A stretch of DNA of 16,510 bases from Bacteroidales bacterium (GCA_023135025.1 JAGLTY010000011.1:1-16510); one strand, 5' to 3'. Numbered from the stretch's first letter, positions 1 through 8,159 are shown. Notes: generated from the letters alone by a model not told the origin. A program made the numbers and translations.

Positions 1-481
1 TACCGGCGATGTGGGTCACCTGGAGGATGGAAAATTCCTGATGATAACCGACCGGAAGAAGGAAATATTCAAGCTCTCCAGCGGTAAATTTGTGGCCCCA
101 CAGCCCATTGAGAACCGGATCAAGGAGTCCTCGTTCATTGACCAGGTGATGGTGGTGGGTGAGCATGAAAAATTTGCCAGCGCCCTGCTGGTTCCCGATT
201 TCAATTACCTGAAGGAGTGGTGTGTCACCAACAACATCAAAAACGGGAAGAAGCGTGAAGAGCTGATTGTCATACCGGAGGTGGTTACGGTAATGAACGA
301 AGAGATCTCAAGGATCAACCAGGGCCTGATGGATTGGGAGCAGATCAAAAGGTTCCGCATGGTTCATGAAGACTGGTCACCCACCACCGGTGAACTCTCT
401 GCCAGCCTGAAACTCAAACGCAAGGTGGTGGCCGACCGCTACAGCAAACTGCTCGATTCTATCTATAACAAAGCTTCATGA
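1..481 (+). CDS. Long-chain acyl-CoA synthetase (AMP-forming), C-terminal part
   Basis: Partial gene, open at the left edge (frame starts at base 2; about 159 codons visible). It activates fatty acids to acyl-CoA with ATP. Visible motifs are those of the ANL adenylate-forming superfamily C-terminus: TGDVGHLEDGKF followed by TDRKKEIFKLSSGK (the hinge/A8 region), then VAPQPIEN, and near the end GELSASLKLKRK, where the lysine cluster fits the catalytic A10 lysine. The RKKEIFKLSSGKFVAPQ pattern is typical of the FAA1/FadD-type long-chain enzymes common in Bacteroidota. No membrane segment is visible. The TGA stop overlaps the next gene's ATG (ATGA at 478-481), so the two are probably translationally coupled and may share a substrate. 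The family call is firm; chain-length preference cannot be read from this part. Confidence 0.9.
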   Translation, partial: TGDVGHLEDGKFLMITDRKKEIFKLSSGKFVAPQPIENRIKESSFIDQVMVVGEHEKFASALLVPDFNYLKEWCVTNNIKNGKKREELIVIPEVVTVMNEEISRINQGLMDWEQIKRFRMVHEDWSPTTGELSASLKLKRKVVADRYSKLLDSIYNKAS

Positions 482-1653
482 CGATACAGGAGGTACAAGA
501 TAAACGTTCGCAGAAAGAATTTTTAGAGGTCCCCCGTATCATCTACCGGGACGATGACACCTGGGTTTGTCCTTTCGATAAAGAGATTGAATCGATCTTC
601 GATCCAAAGAAAAATATCTATTTCGAACATGGCGAGGTAACCAGGTGGCTGCTCTTTGATGACCTGCAGCAACTGATTGGCCGGGTGGCCGCCTTTATCG
701 ACCGCAACAGCTGTGAGAAGCATGACCAGCCCACCGGCGGAATGGGATTCTTCGAATGCATCCACAACCAGGAGGCTGCCAACCTGCTTTTTGATACCGC
801 CAGGGAGTGGCTGAAATCGAGGGACATGGAGGCCATGGACGGACCGGTCAACTTTGGCGAGACCGATAAGTACTGGGGGTTGCTGGTGGATGGTTTTACC
901 CACCCCTCCTACGAGATCGCCTATAACCACCCCTATTACCAGGAGCTGTTTGAATCCTATGGTTTTCAAACCTATTTCAGGCAGGAGGGCTTTCACCTGG
1001 ATGTGACCGAACCCCTGCCCCCCAGGTTTGAGCGTATCGCCCAGCGGGTTGCCTCCAATCCCGAGTATGTGTTTAAACATTTCAGGCGGAAAGAGGCCGA
1101 CTGGTTTATTAAGGATTTTGTGACGGTATTTAATGAGGCCTGGGCCTCTTTCAAGGAAAATTTCGAACCCCTTGAGGTCTCCTATATTAAGAAGACTCTG
1201 AAAAAGGCGAAGGCGATCATCGACGAAGAGTTTATCTGGATCGCCTATAGCAAAGGCAAACCTATCGCCATCTACCTGATGTACCCCGATGTGAACCTGA
1301 TCCTGAAGCACCTGAACGGCAGACTCAACCTGCCTGCCATGCTGAAGTTCCTCTACCTGAAAAGAAAGAGGACCATGACCCGGGCACGCGGCGTGCTGAT
1401 GGGTGTGATCCCCGCTTACCAGAGCCGGGGGATTGAGGCAGGTATCATCCTCAACCTGGTCAGGGTCTTTGAGAGAAAACCCCATTATACCGAGATTGAA
1501 TTTTCATGGGTGGGCGATTTCAATCCCAAGATGCGGAAGATATTTCTGTCCGTAGGGTGCAAATCGGTGAAACACTATATTACCTATCGTTACCTGTTCG
1601 ACCGGAACGCTGAATTCAAAAGGTATCCCATTCCGGGTGATGATGAGAAATGA
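478..1653 (+). CDS. GNAT-fold acyltransferase-like protein, YghO / bacterial ceramide synthase-like family
   Basis: A 391-residue soluble protein. The N-terminal half has the family hallmarks as I recall them: IIYRDDDTWVCPF (res 21-33), FDPKKNIYFEHGE (41-53), IGRVAAFID (67-75), then DGPVNFGETDKYWGLLVDGF (121-140) and YNHPYYQELFESYGF (149-163). The C-terminal half carries a GNAT acyl-CoA-binding loop, MGVIPAYQSRGIEAG (308-322). These fit the YghO/BcerS-like family, whose Caulobacter member acylates a sphingoid base to make ceramide; the substrate here is inference. The start ATG overlaps the acyl-CoA synthetase stop, and that enzyme could supply its acyl-CoA. A flavoprotein gene follows after 15 nt. 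No signal peptide or transmembrane segment is seen. An alternative is an N-acyltransferase on another amine. Family confidence is good, precise function moderate to low. Confidence 0.75.
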   Translation: MTIQEVQDKRSQKEFLEVPRIIYRDDDTWVCPFDKEIESIFDPKKNIYFEHGEVTRWLLFDDLQQLIGRVAAFIDRNSCEKHDQPTGGMGFFECIHNQEAANLLFDTAREWLKSRDMEAMDGPVNFGETDKYWGLLVDGFTHPSYEIAYNHPYYQELFESYGFQTYFRQEGFHLDVTEPLPPRFERIAQRVASNPEYVFKHFRRKEADWFIKDFVTVFNEAWASFKENFEPLEVSYIKKTLKKAKAIIDEEFIWIAYSKGKPIAIYLMYPDVNLILKHLNGRLNLPAMLKFLYLKRKRTMTRARGVLMGVIPAYQSRGIEAGIILNLVRVFERKPHYTEIEFSWVGDFNPKMRKIFLSVGCKSVKHYITYRYLFDRNAEFKRYPIPGDDEK

Positions 1654-1668
1654 AATAATCTGATACAC

Positions 1669-3111
1669 ATGCAGTATGATGTTATCATAATAGGAGCCGG
1701 GCTCGGAGGGTTGACTGCCGGGGCCAAGCTGGCTAAAGAGGGGAAAAGTGTGCTTTTACTGGAACAGCATGACCGGCCGGGTGGTTGTGCCACCACCTTC
1801 AAGCGTAAAGATTTTACCATGGAGGTAGGGCTTCACGAGATGGACGGACTGCATCCGGGCGATATAAAGAACCGGGTCTTTGCCGACCTCGGAATCTCCG
1901 ACAGGGTGGAGTTCCTCCAGGTTCCCGAGTTCTACCGGTTTATCAATGACCGGTACGACCTGGTGGTTCCCCACGATCCGGAAGAGGCCAAAGCGATCCT
2001 GAAGAGCAGTTTCCCGGACCAGGAGAAGGGAATTGACGACTACTTCTACCATGTGCTTAATGCCAAACGGGTGATGGTCGCCCACCGGAACGAGCCTGAT
2101 AAAAGTGTGGGTGCTTTTCTGGATGAGATCATCTCCAACGAGGATCTGAAACTGGTGCTGCTGGGAAATCTGGGCTATTTTCATGACGATCCCTATACCC
2201 TCTCCTGGATCTACTACCTCACTGCCCAAGGGAGCTATTATGGCGGCCGTGCCAACTTTATCAAAGGGGGATCCCAGCAACTCTCCAATGCCCTGAGCAA
2301 TATCATTACCGAAAATGGCGGTACCGTCAAACTAAACCATCTGGCTACCTCCATCGACTATAAAGGAGGAAAACCGGTGGGTGTCACCTGTCAAAAAACA
2401 AGGGACAAAGAGAAAGAAAAGCTCTCCGACAGTGCCACCCATATCATCGCCAATGCTGCTGTTCCCAACCTGGCAGAGACACTGCTCTCAAAACAGGATG
2501 GAAAAAAACTGGCCGACACCATAACCAGAAATAAAATTGGGGCCTCCCTGCTCACCGTCTATTATGGATTTAAGAAATCTTTGAAGGAGGTGGGCAACAG
2601 GCACTACTCCACCTTTATCTATGATGGTACGGTGGGGTCCCAGAAAGATATCCTGGCAAACAACCACAGTGATTTTAGCACCCGCAGTTTCACATTTGTG
2701 GACTACAGCCAGGTGGATGCAGATCTGGCTCCCGGGGGTAAAAGTGTGGGAGCGGTCTGTGCTGTGGATTACCCCGAAGATTGGGAGAATCTGGAGCGGG
2801 ACGAATACAACCGTATGAAAGCCGATGTGGCCGATATCATCACCAGTCGCTGCGAGAAGATCATTCCCGGTTTCCGCGATGCAGTAGAATATGTGGAGGT
2901 GGCCACCTCCCTGAGTGTCAAAAGATTTACCCGGAACCCGGAAGGGGCCGTATACGGATTTGCTCAAAATCCCGGCAAATCCACCGAATACCTCTCTGCT
3001 CTCCCCGAGAACATTCATATTGCATCGGCATGGGGAAAATTTGGTGGCGGTTTCTCAGGTTCGATCTTAAGCGGCTATATGACTGCCATGGATCTGCTTC
3101 GTAAGTTCTAA
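1669..3111 (+). CDS. FAD-dependent oxidoreductase, phytoene desaturase / retinol saturase (CrtI-like) family
   Basis: A 480-residue flavoprotein. The N-terminus is a Rossmann dinucleotide-binding fold with GAGLGG at residues 9-14, the acidic strand end LLLEQHDRPGG (about 25-35), and the C-terminal FAD-contact segment WGKFGGGFSGSILSGY. GGSQQLSNALSNII in the middle and RFTRNPEGAVYGF near the end are typical of the CrtI/CrtISO/RetSat group, which desaturates, isomerises or saturates polyene or lipid chains. No carotenoid-pathway gene (crtB, crtY) is in view, so a carotenoid role is not supported. The neighbours point to acyl-lipid chemistry instead. The start ATG lies 15 nt after the previous stop with no clear Shine-Dalgarno, as usual for this phylum. 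The TAA stop overlaps the TAG of the convergent gene at 3108-3111. Confidence 0.85.
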   Translation: MQYDVIIIGAGLGGLTAGAKLAKEGKSVLLLEQHDRPGGCATTFKRKDFTMEVGLHEMDGLHPGDIKNRVFADLGISDRVEFLQVPEFYRFINDRYDLVVPHDPEEAKAILKSSFPDQEKGIDDYFYHVLNAKRVMVAHRNEPDKSVGAFLDEIISNEDLKLVLLGNLGYFHDDPYTLSWIYYLTAQGSYYGGRANFIKGGSQQLSNALSNIITENGGTVKLNHLATSIDYKGGKPVGVTCQKTRDKEKEKLSDSATHIIANAAVPNLAETLLSKQDGKKLADTITRNKIGASLLTVYYGFKKSLKEVGNRHYSTFIYDGTVGSQKDILANNHSDFSTRSFTFVDYSQVDADLAPGGKSVGAVCAVDYPEDWENLERDEYNRMKADVADIITSRCEKIIPGFRDAVEYVEVATSLSVKRFTRNPEGAVYGFAQNPGKSTEYLSALPENIHIASAWGKFGGGFSGSILSGYMTAMDLLRKF

Positions 3112-4085
3112 AGGGAAATATGGATCAATAGCTGCTGGGAGTGGTACAATCCATCGCCTGGCAACCAGTGAAGGCTCCAGCCAATTTTCGAGGTAATGCG
3201 TGGATTGCGAAAAGGATCAATGTAAAAATCAAACCTTCCATAGTCGCCGTGACTATAGAGCCGGTCGCCATAGAGTAGCGGCGATGGATCGCCCTGGTAC
3301 CACGATTCACTGACTCCGAACATCCCTTTCCGTATATCCAGCTGGGTCAGCCAGCCCTGGCCCCACACACTCTCAGCCGGTCGATCACGCTGATAAGTGG
3401 AGACCCATCCACTTGAAAAATCAAACTGATCGAGTCCAAACCGGTCCGACAGATCCACTCCCAGCATCGCCACCAGGGAACCGTCGTCCCTGAGCTTATT
3501 TAAATCATCCGATGCCGTGGTGCGGGCCAGGTGATAACGTGTGGCAATAGTGGAGAGGTAAAATTCTCCGGCTACAAGCGTGGCATCAAAACCGGCCAGG
3601 ATCGACTCCCTGATCTCCTCGGTCTCCCTGCCGGTCCAGTCCACCCAGCCATGTACGGTACCCCAACTCCATGTGTAACGAATCGAAGCGCCCTCCATGT
3701 TTGGGCGATAGTAGTCGAGGGAATCGGTAAGCAGAATCAGTGGATAGTCCATTCGCTCCTTTCGGGGGAACGATCCAAGAAAAAGATCGAGCTGGTCCGA
3801 CTGGTAGCTGTAGTAGAGATCGATCTGTGGGGTCACTCCCAGAAGTGATCCGCCAAATTCATACATGTAGTTGATACCAGCATAAATATGGTGCTTCGAA
3901 TTAAATGAGATATAGGCACCTGGATTGATCCTCACTCCAAATATGGTCTGCGGATACCCGTAATCTGTAAAGTACTCCCTGTTATCGAAGATCTGCTCAA
4001 ACCCCAGGTAAAAGCTGGGCTTTTGAGCCAATCCTGGAAGAAGACAAACAAACAGTAAAGTGATCTGGAAAAAGCTTCTTTTCAT
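3108..4085 (-). CDS. Predicted outer-membrane beta-barrel-like protein, unknown function
   Basis: A 325-residue protein that I do not recognise as a named family. It opens with a Sec signal peptide (MKRSFFQITLLFVCLLPGLAQ, cleavage likely after LAQ). The mature part is rich in aromatic residues and alternating hydrophobic/polar stretches, such as HHIYAGINYMYEFGGSL, TPQIDLYYSYQSDQLDLFLG and GRFDFYIDPF, which look like transmembrane beta strands of an outer-membrane barrel. It lacks a TonB plug and any T9SS tail. It is the last gene of a three-gene operon, starting 15 nt after the aldo/keto reductase stop, so it may be a channel or surface component for the same substrate. Its TAG stop overlaps the TAA stop of the convergent flavoprotein, leaving no spacer for a terminator. 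Barrel topology is inferred by eye only. Confidence 0.7.
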   Translation of the reverse strand: MKRSFFQITLLFVCLLPGLAQKPSFYLGFEQIFDNREYFTDYGYPQTIFGVRINPGAYISFNSKHHIYAGINYMYEFGGSLLGVTPQIDLYYSYQSDQLDLFLGSFPRKERMDYPLILLTDSLDYYRPNMEGASIRYTWSWGTVHGWVDWTGRETEEIRESILAGFDATLVAGEFYLSTIATRYHLARTTASDDLNKLRDDGSLVAMLGVDLSDRFGLDQFDFSSGWVSTYQRDRPAESVWGQGWLTQLDIRKGMFGVSESWYQGDPSPLLYGDRLYSHGDYGRFDFYIDPFRNPRITSKIGWSLHWLPGDGLYHSQQLLIHISL

Positions 4086-4100
4086 GGGCTACTTTTTACT

Positions 4101-5018
4101 TCAGGAGAGCTCTTTCAGTGCACGCTCCATCCGGTCGAGGTAGTCATCGATTTGTGCCTCAGACTCAAAACCTACTATCATCATATCCACGCTGCCCAGT
4201 CCCAGCACAAACCTGAGCGCCTTATCCATCTTCTCACTTTCGTTCCGGAGATCACCGTTCCCAACCAGCTTCATACCGATCACCCCCCTGCCAGAACTGT
4301 GCATCTGGTGAATCACCCCAACCACCTCGGCAGGATCGTGCCGGTCCATAGCAATCCCGAATGGATTGATCCGGGCATGAAGTACATCCACCCATGGATC
4401 ATTCACCCCGGCGATCATCGCCTCCAGCGAGTGTACAGAGGTGCCATGGGCCCTGATAACTCCTTTCACCTTCAGATCCTCCAGTATATCCATCTGTCTC
4501 CGCTCATGATCGGTCCACTCCGCATCGACCATGCAGTGTAGCTGAACCACATCGATATAGTCGGTATTCAGCTCCTTGCGAAAACGATCCACCACGATAT
4601 TGGCATCGGGACGCTCCGGCTCCGGAATACCCCCTTCCCGGGTCCAGATCTTAGAGGTGAGCACAATCTCCTCCCGTTCCATTCCTTTCAGCGCCTCGGC
4701 CACCAGACCGTGTGTGCCATAGGTGTCGGCACTGTCAAACATCCGGATTCCACGATCGTATGCATAACGAAGGGTGGCGATGCTTTTGGCTCTATCCTGC
4801 CGGGTCAGAAATGAGCTGCGGTTTCCGCCACTGATCCCGGTACCCACACCGAGCAGTGTAGGTTTAATCCCCGTTTTTCCCAGTACCACCCGCTGCAGCG
4901 GATCCACAGAGGTAAACCTCCCTGTGGCGCCGTACAATGGATTATGAAACATCAGGTGGGCGGTCCCCAGCGAAAGGGCACCCAGAAATTTGCGACGATT
5001 CAGATCCAACTTTCCCAT
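4101..5018 (-). CDS. Tat-exported aldo/keto reductase
   Basis: A 305-residue NAD(P)H-dependent aldo/keto reductase. The catalytic tetrad is visible: D95 and Y100 in FDSADTYG, K123 in LTSKIW, and H161 in VVQLHCM. The N-terminus LNRRKFLGALSLGTAHL is a twin-arginine signal (RRKFLG plus hydrophobic stretch), so the enzyme is probably exported folded, with its cofactor, to the periplasm or anchored at the membrane. That is atypical for the superfamily overall but seen among Bacteroidota and Planctomycetota members. It sits between the DUF1080-PHP lipoprotein (21-nt gap upstream) and the barrel-like protein (15-nt gap downstream). The context suggests redox chemistry on a sugar or glycoside. The substrate cannot be read from the sequence. 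Confidence 0.87.
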   Translation of the reverse strand: MGKLDLNRRKFLGALSLGTAHLMFHNPLYGATGRFTSVDPLQRVVLGKTGIKPTLLGVGTGISGGNRSSFLTRQDRAKSIATLRYAYDRGIRMFDSADTYGTHGLVAEALKGMEREEIVLTSKIWTREGGIPEPERPDANIVVDRFRKELNTDYIDVVQLHCMVDAEWTDHERRQMDILEDLKVKGVIRAHGTSVHSLEAMIAGVNDPWVDVLHARINPFGIAMDRHDPAEVVGVIHQMHSSGRGVIGMKLVGNGDLRNESEKMDKALRFVLGLGSVDMMIVGFESEAQIDDYLDRMERALKELS

Positions 5019-5039
5019 AAGGTTACCATTTAAGTTTAC

Positions 5040-6473
5040 CTACTTTGCGGGAAACCACATATCCTGCGGGGTAAGGCCACATTCACCAATGATTCCGATG
5101 GCGTAATCCATTCTTCCCAGGTCGTTGGCTCCCCCGTTGTTGGTCCCAAAAGTGAATTTCACCCCTGCCTCTTTGGCCTTTTTAATAAAGGTTGCGCTGG
5201 GTATGCGGTTCCGGTTATTGATCTCCAGGGCCACACCACTTTCAGCAAGTGCCTTCACCACCTGGTCGATGCGATCATCGGTCCACAGTGCATCATACTG
5301 GTCGGCAATATCGGCCGGCAGATAGGTGGGGTTCACATAGATATCGATAGGTTCTGTGGAGACAATCTTTACGATTCGGGCCGTCAGCTGATCCATGAAA
5401 TCCTGGGGATCTCCAATCTCGGTCTCCTCCGGGATCCACAATCGCATCCGCTTGCCATTGTCGTTGGTCCAGGTCATGGCATCGGTAAAGACATAGTCGA
5501 ACCGGTCTCGGCTCTCCTTGCTAAATAGCTCCAGCCACTCCCTGCCCTCGGCCTGCATAGCATGCCATGCAAACGGGATGGGTTCAAATGCATCCAGGTA
5601 TACCTTCAGCTCCTCTTCGGTCTCAAATCCCATTTTGAGTCCGCAATTGACAGCAATGCCATATGTAAATCCATAGGAGCGGGCATGTGCCAAGGCCTCC
5701 TCACGGGTAATGCCTCCCTTCAGGTGGGTATGAAAATCGATGAGCGGGAAATTCTGACTGGAGAGATCGACGATCTTCTTCTCAAACTCCAGGTCCACCG
5801 GTGGTGTTCCGGGAGTAGGCAGATCATCAGCCAGAGGCTTCACCTTGATATTCTTATAGGCAACCACGCTACCCGGATCGTGGCACTGGAAAGCGAAGGT
5901 TCCCGATGACAGGAGCCTGCCTGCAAAGCTTTCGGGCCGATAGACTTCATCCGGTTCGGTATACTCGGCTGACAGCTCTCCATTGATAAAGGTCTGAATG
6001 GTTTTTCCCTCCACTTTGATGCGGTAGTTGAACCACTCATTATCGGCTGTTACCGATTTCCACACATTGCGAATGGCATAGATACTTCCGGTCATCTTAT
6101 GCTCCACATAGTCGCCCGAACCGCTGGAATTGAGTACCTGACATTCATAACCGTCATAGGGCCACCCCTCCTCCTGGAATTTTGTATGGATATAGATGCC
6201 TGAATTAGCTTCCGGTTTGGTCTTAACATCGACGCTGAATTCGAAGTTTTTGAAGTTGTGATCCAGGGCATCGCCGGTATAGAAAAGATGGGAACGCTCA
6301 CCGGCTGTCACAATGGCTCCCTCCTCTATTTTCCAGGAGTCTGTATGCTCCGAGGCGGTCCATCCTTCAAGGGTTTCTCCATCGAACAGCGTAATCCATT
6401 CGTCACTAACAGAAGTACAAGCACTTAATGCCATTGCAATAACTGCAATGGTCATGATTTTAATATTTTTCAT
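5040..6473 (-). CDS. Lipoprotein with DUF1080 (3-keto-disaccharide hydrolase) domain fused to a PHP-like domain
   Basis: I place the start at the ATG at 6473, giving 477 residues. It yields a short lipoprotein signal (MKNIKIMTIAVIAMALSAC, lipobox LSAC, Cys19); the frame stays open to 6584 but the added residues look non-coding. Residues about 24-212 match DUF1080, a concanavalin-like fold: WITLFDGETLEGW, SGIYIHTKF, GYECQVLN, and the closing YKNIKVKPL. DUF1080 proteins act on 3-keto-glycosides. From about residue 240 a second domain begins with LIDFHTHLKGG (H248, H250), like the metal-binding start of PHP or amidohydrolase barrels. It ends with GVALEINNRN and KFTFGTNNGGAND, which resemble the closing PHP motifs although the usual GTDSH is altered. 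It heads an operon with a Tat-exported aldo/keto reductase and a barrel-like protein. A cell-envelope role in oxidised-sugar breakdown is inference. Confidence 0.82.
   Translation of the reverse strand: MKNIKIMTIAVIAMALSACTSVSDEWITLFDGETLEGWTASEHTDSWKIEEGAIVTAGERSHLFYTGDALDHNFKNFEFSVDVKTKPEANSGIYIHTKFQEEGWPYDGYECQVLNSSGSGDYVEHKMTGSIYAIRNVWKSVTADNEWFNYRIKVEGKTIQTFINGELSAEYTEPDEVYRPESFAGRLLSSGTFAFQCHDPGSVVAYKNIKVKPLADDLPTPGTPPVDLEFEKKIVDLSSQNFPLIDFHTHLKGGITREEALAHARSYGFTYGIAVNCGLKMGFETEEELKVYLDAFEPIPFAWHAMQAEGREWLELFSKESRDRFDYVFTDAMTWTNDNGKRMRLWIPEETEIGDPQDFMDQLTARIVKIVSTEPIDIYVNPTYLPADIADQYDALWTDDRIDQVVKALAESGVALEINNRNRIPSATFIKKAKEAGVKFTFGTNNGGANDLGRMDYAIGIIGECGLTPQDMWFPAK
6431..6451 (-). repeat. 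8-bp perfect inverted repeat in the signal-peptide codons of the DUF1080-PHP gene
   Basis: CCATTGCA (6431-6438) and TGCAATGG (6444-6451) flank a 5-nt loop. In the mRNA the hairpin begins about 22 nt after the start codon of the lipoprotein gene. Part of the symmetry comes from the hydrophobic signal codons Ile-Ala and Ala-Met. It could affect early translation, but chance is a fair explanation. Confidence 0.45.
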
Positions 6474-6521
6474 GGGATATGTTTTGGTTTGCTTTTCAAT
6501 CCGCCATAAAAATAGTATAAA

Positions 6522-6551
6522 AAAAGTTATAATGTTGAGAACCATATCAAC
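6522..6551 (-). promoter_or_regulatory. Possible Bacteroidota-type promoter for the DUF1080-PHP operon
   Basis: In the 141-bp divergent intergenic region, the minus strand reads GTTG (6551-6548), an 18-nt spacer, then TAACTTTT (6529-6522). This is one base from the Bacteroidota -7 consensus TAnnTTTG, with a -33-like TTG at about the expected distance. It would start RNA roughly 40 nt before the ATG at 6473. The region is AT-rich and chance matches are possible. I find no equally good match for the divergent tldD gene. Confidence 0.35.
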
Positions 6552-6614
6552 ACCTGTTTTCTGTTCCGCTGGAAAATTGTACATTGAGCGCTTTATAAGC
6601 TAAACCCAGAGACA

Positions 6615-8141
6615 ATGACTTTAGACAGACGAAGTTTTATTAAAACTGGCGGTGCGGCAGTGGCAGGAACCATGGTGTTACCTCCGCTCTTAAAATCTTG
6701 CCAGAATATTCAAATCTCACCTGATGTGAAAAGCTATTTAGACCATTTTGAAGTGACTCCCGAGATGTTGCAGAAAGTGATTGCCGAAGCGATGTCAAAG
6801 GGAGGCGACTACGCGGATCTCTTTTTCGAACATACCATCTCAAACAGCCTGGGGTTGGAAGATGGTAAGGTGAACAGTGCACACTCTAACGTCGATTACG
6901 GCGTAGGGATCAGGGTGCTGAAGGGCGACCAGACAGGTTTTGCCTATACCGAATCCACCAGTCTGCAGGATATGCTGAAGGTGGCAAAGACAGCTGCCAA
7001 CATAGCAAACGATCCTGTCACTTTCAAGCATAGCGACCTCATAGAGAAAACGATCCCCAACTACTACAAGGTCTCTCAGAAATGGGAAAATTCTACCATT
7101 GAGGAGAAGATCCCTTTTGTACAGAAGGTAAACGACCGGCTGTATGAACTGGACGAAAAGGTGACCAAGGCCAGGGTATTCCAGAGGGATGAATCCTCCT
7201 ATGTGATGTTTTATAGCTCGGAGGGGCTGCTCACCTGTGACTACCGTCCCATGGCCACACTCGGTGTGGTATGTGTGATGGAAAAGGATGGAAAGATTGA
7301 GAATGATTACAGTGCACGGTCGATGCGTATGGGTTTTGAGTTTATGGACGACAATGTGGTAGAGGAGCTGGCCCAGGAAGCCGTGAAAAAAACCAATTTC
7401 CTGTTTGGTGCCGGGAAACCCAAAGCCGGTGAATTGCCGGTAGTGCTGGGTGCCGGGGGATCAGGAATTCTGCTCCATGAAGCCATGGGACATCCTTTTG
7501 AGGCCGATTTCAACCGCAAGGGAGAATCGATCTTCTCCGATAAAATGGGTAAGAGCATTGCCAAGGATTTTATCAATATCATTGAAGACGGAACCATGGA
7601 GAACAATCGTGGAGCCATCAATATCGATGATGAAGGGAACGATGTAAAGAAGGTATACCTGGTCAAAGACGGTATACTTGAGAGCTACCTGCACGACCGG
7701 ATCAGTGCCAACTATTATGGCGTGGATCCTACAGGGAATGGCCGCAGGCAGTCATTCAGACATGTGCCGCTTCCCAGGATGCGGATCACCTACATGGAGA
7801 ACGGTCCACACACCACCGACGATATTATCTCCAGCGTCGATTACGGTGTCTACGTAGACAATTTCACCAACGGCCAGGTGAAGATTGGTGCCGGTGATTT
7901 TACCTTCTTCGTAAAATCCGGAACCCTGATCGAGAACGGGAAACTGACCCAACCCATCAAGGATATCAATATCATCGGGAACGGACCCCAGGCGCTGGCC
8001 GATATTACCATGGCTGCAGGGGACTACCAGACTGCTACCGGTACCTGGACCTGCGGTAAAGGGGGACAATCGGTTCCGGTTGGCATGGGCCTTCCCACTG
8101 TCCTGGTGAAAAAACTCACCGTTGGAGGAACCAGTGCATAA
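6615..8141 (+). CDS. tldD: TldD-family metallopeptidase with Tat signal
   Basis: A 508-residue TldD/PmbA-family zinc peptidase subunit. The metal-binding HEXXXH motif is visible as HEAMGH (H288, E289, H293), followed by the typical FEADFNRKGESIFSDKMG. Also typical of the family are the early GGDYADLFFE and the late TYMENGPHT and KIGAGDFTFFVKSG. TldD acts as a heterodimer with TldE, degrading unfolded peptides; the E. coli pair matures microcin B17. The N-terminus DRRSFIKTGGAAVAGTMVL is a twin-arginine signal, so this subunit is probably exported. A cysteine at residue 29 (LLKSC) could allow lipid anchoring, though the lysine before it is unusual. The usual TldD is about 480 residues, so the extra length is the signal. 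tldE follows 18 nt downstream. Confidence 0.93.
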   Translation: MTLDRRSFIKTGGAAVAGTMVLPPLLKSCQNIQISPDVKSYLDHFEVTPEMLQKVIAEAMSKGGDYADLFFEHTISNSLGLEDGKVNSAHSNVDYGVGIRVLKGDQTGFAYTESTSLQDMLKVAKTAANIANDPVTFKHSDLIEKTIPNYYKVSQKWENSTIEEKIPFVQKVNDRLYELDEKVTKARVFQRDESSYVMFYSSEGLLTCDYRPMATLGVVCVMEKDGKIENDYSARSMRMGFEFMDDNVVEELAQEAVKKTNFLFGAGKPKAGELPVVLGAGGSGILLHEAMGHPFEADFNRKGESIFSDKMGKSIAKDFINIIEDGTMENNRGAINIDDEGNDVKKVYLVKDGILESYLHDRISANYYGVDPTGNGRRQSFRHVPLPRMRITYMENGPHTTDDIISSVDYGVYVDNFTNGQVKIGAGDFTFFVKSGTLIENGKLTQPIKDINIIGNGPQALADITMAAGDYQTATGTWTCGKGGQSVPVGMGLPTVLVKKLTVGGTSA

Positions 8142-8159
8142 TCCTGAAAACATTTGATC

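Noticed and set aside
523..1485. Long antisense open frame (320 codons) on the minus strand opposite the BcerS-like gene
   Set aside because: It has no recognisable domain and lies wholly inside a gene with clear family motifs; it is a codon-bias shadow.
1669..3111. Carotenoid biosynthesis (crtI) assignment
   Set aside because: The family fits, but no other carotenoid gene is present and the neighbours suggest acyl-lipid chemistry, so only the broad family is claimed.
3160..3175. Short CTGG-CAA-CCAG hairpin as a terminator for the plus-strand lipid operon
   Set aside because: The stem is only about 4 bp and no T-run follows.
6474..6584. N-terminal extension of the DUF1080-PHP gene up to 6584
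   Set aside because: It would bury the clear lipoprotein signal 37 residues inside the protein and cover the probable promoter.
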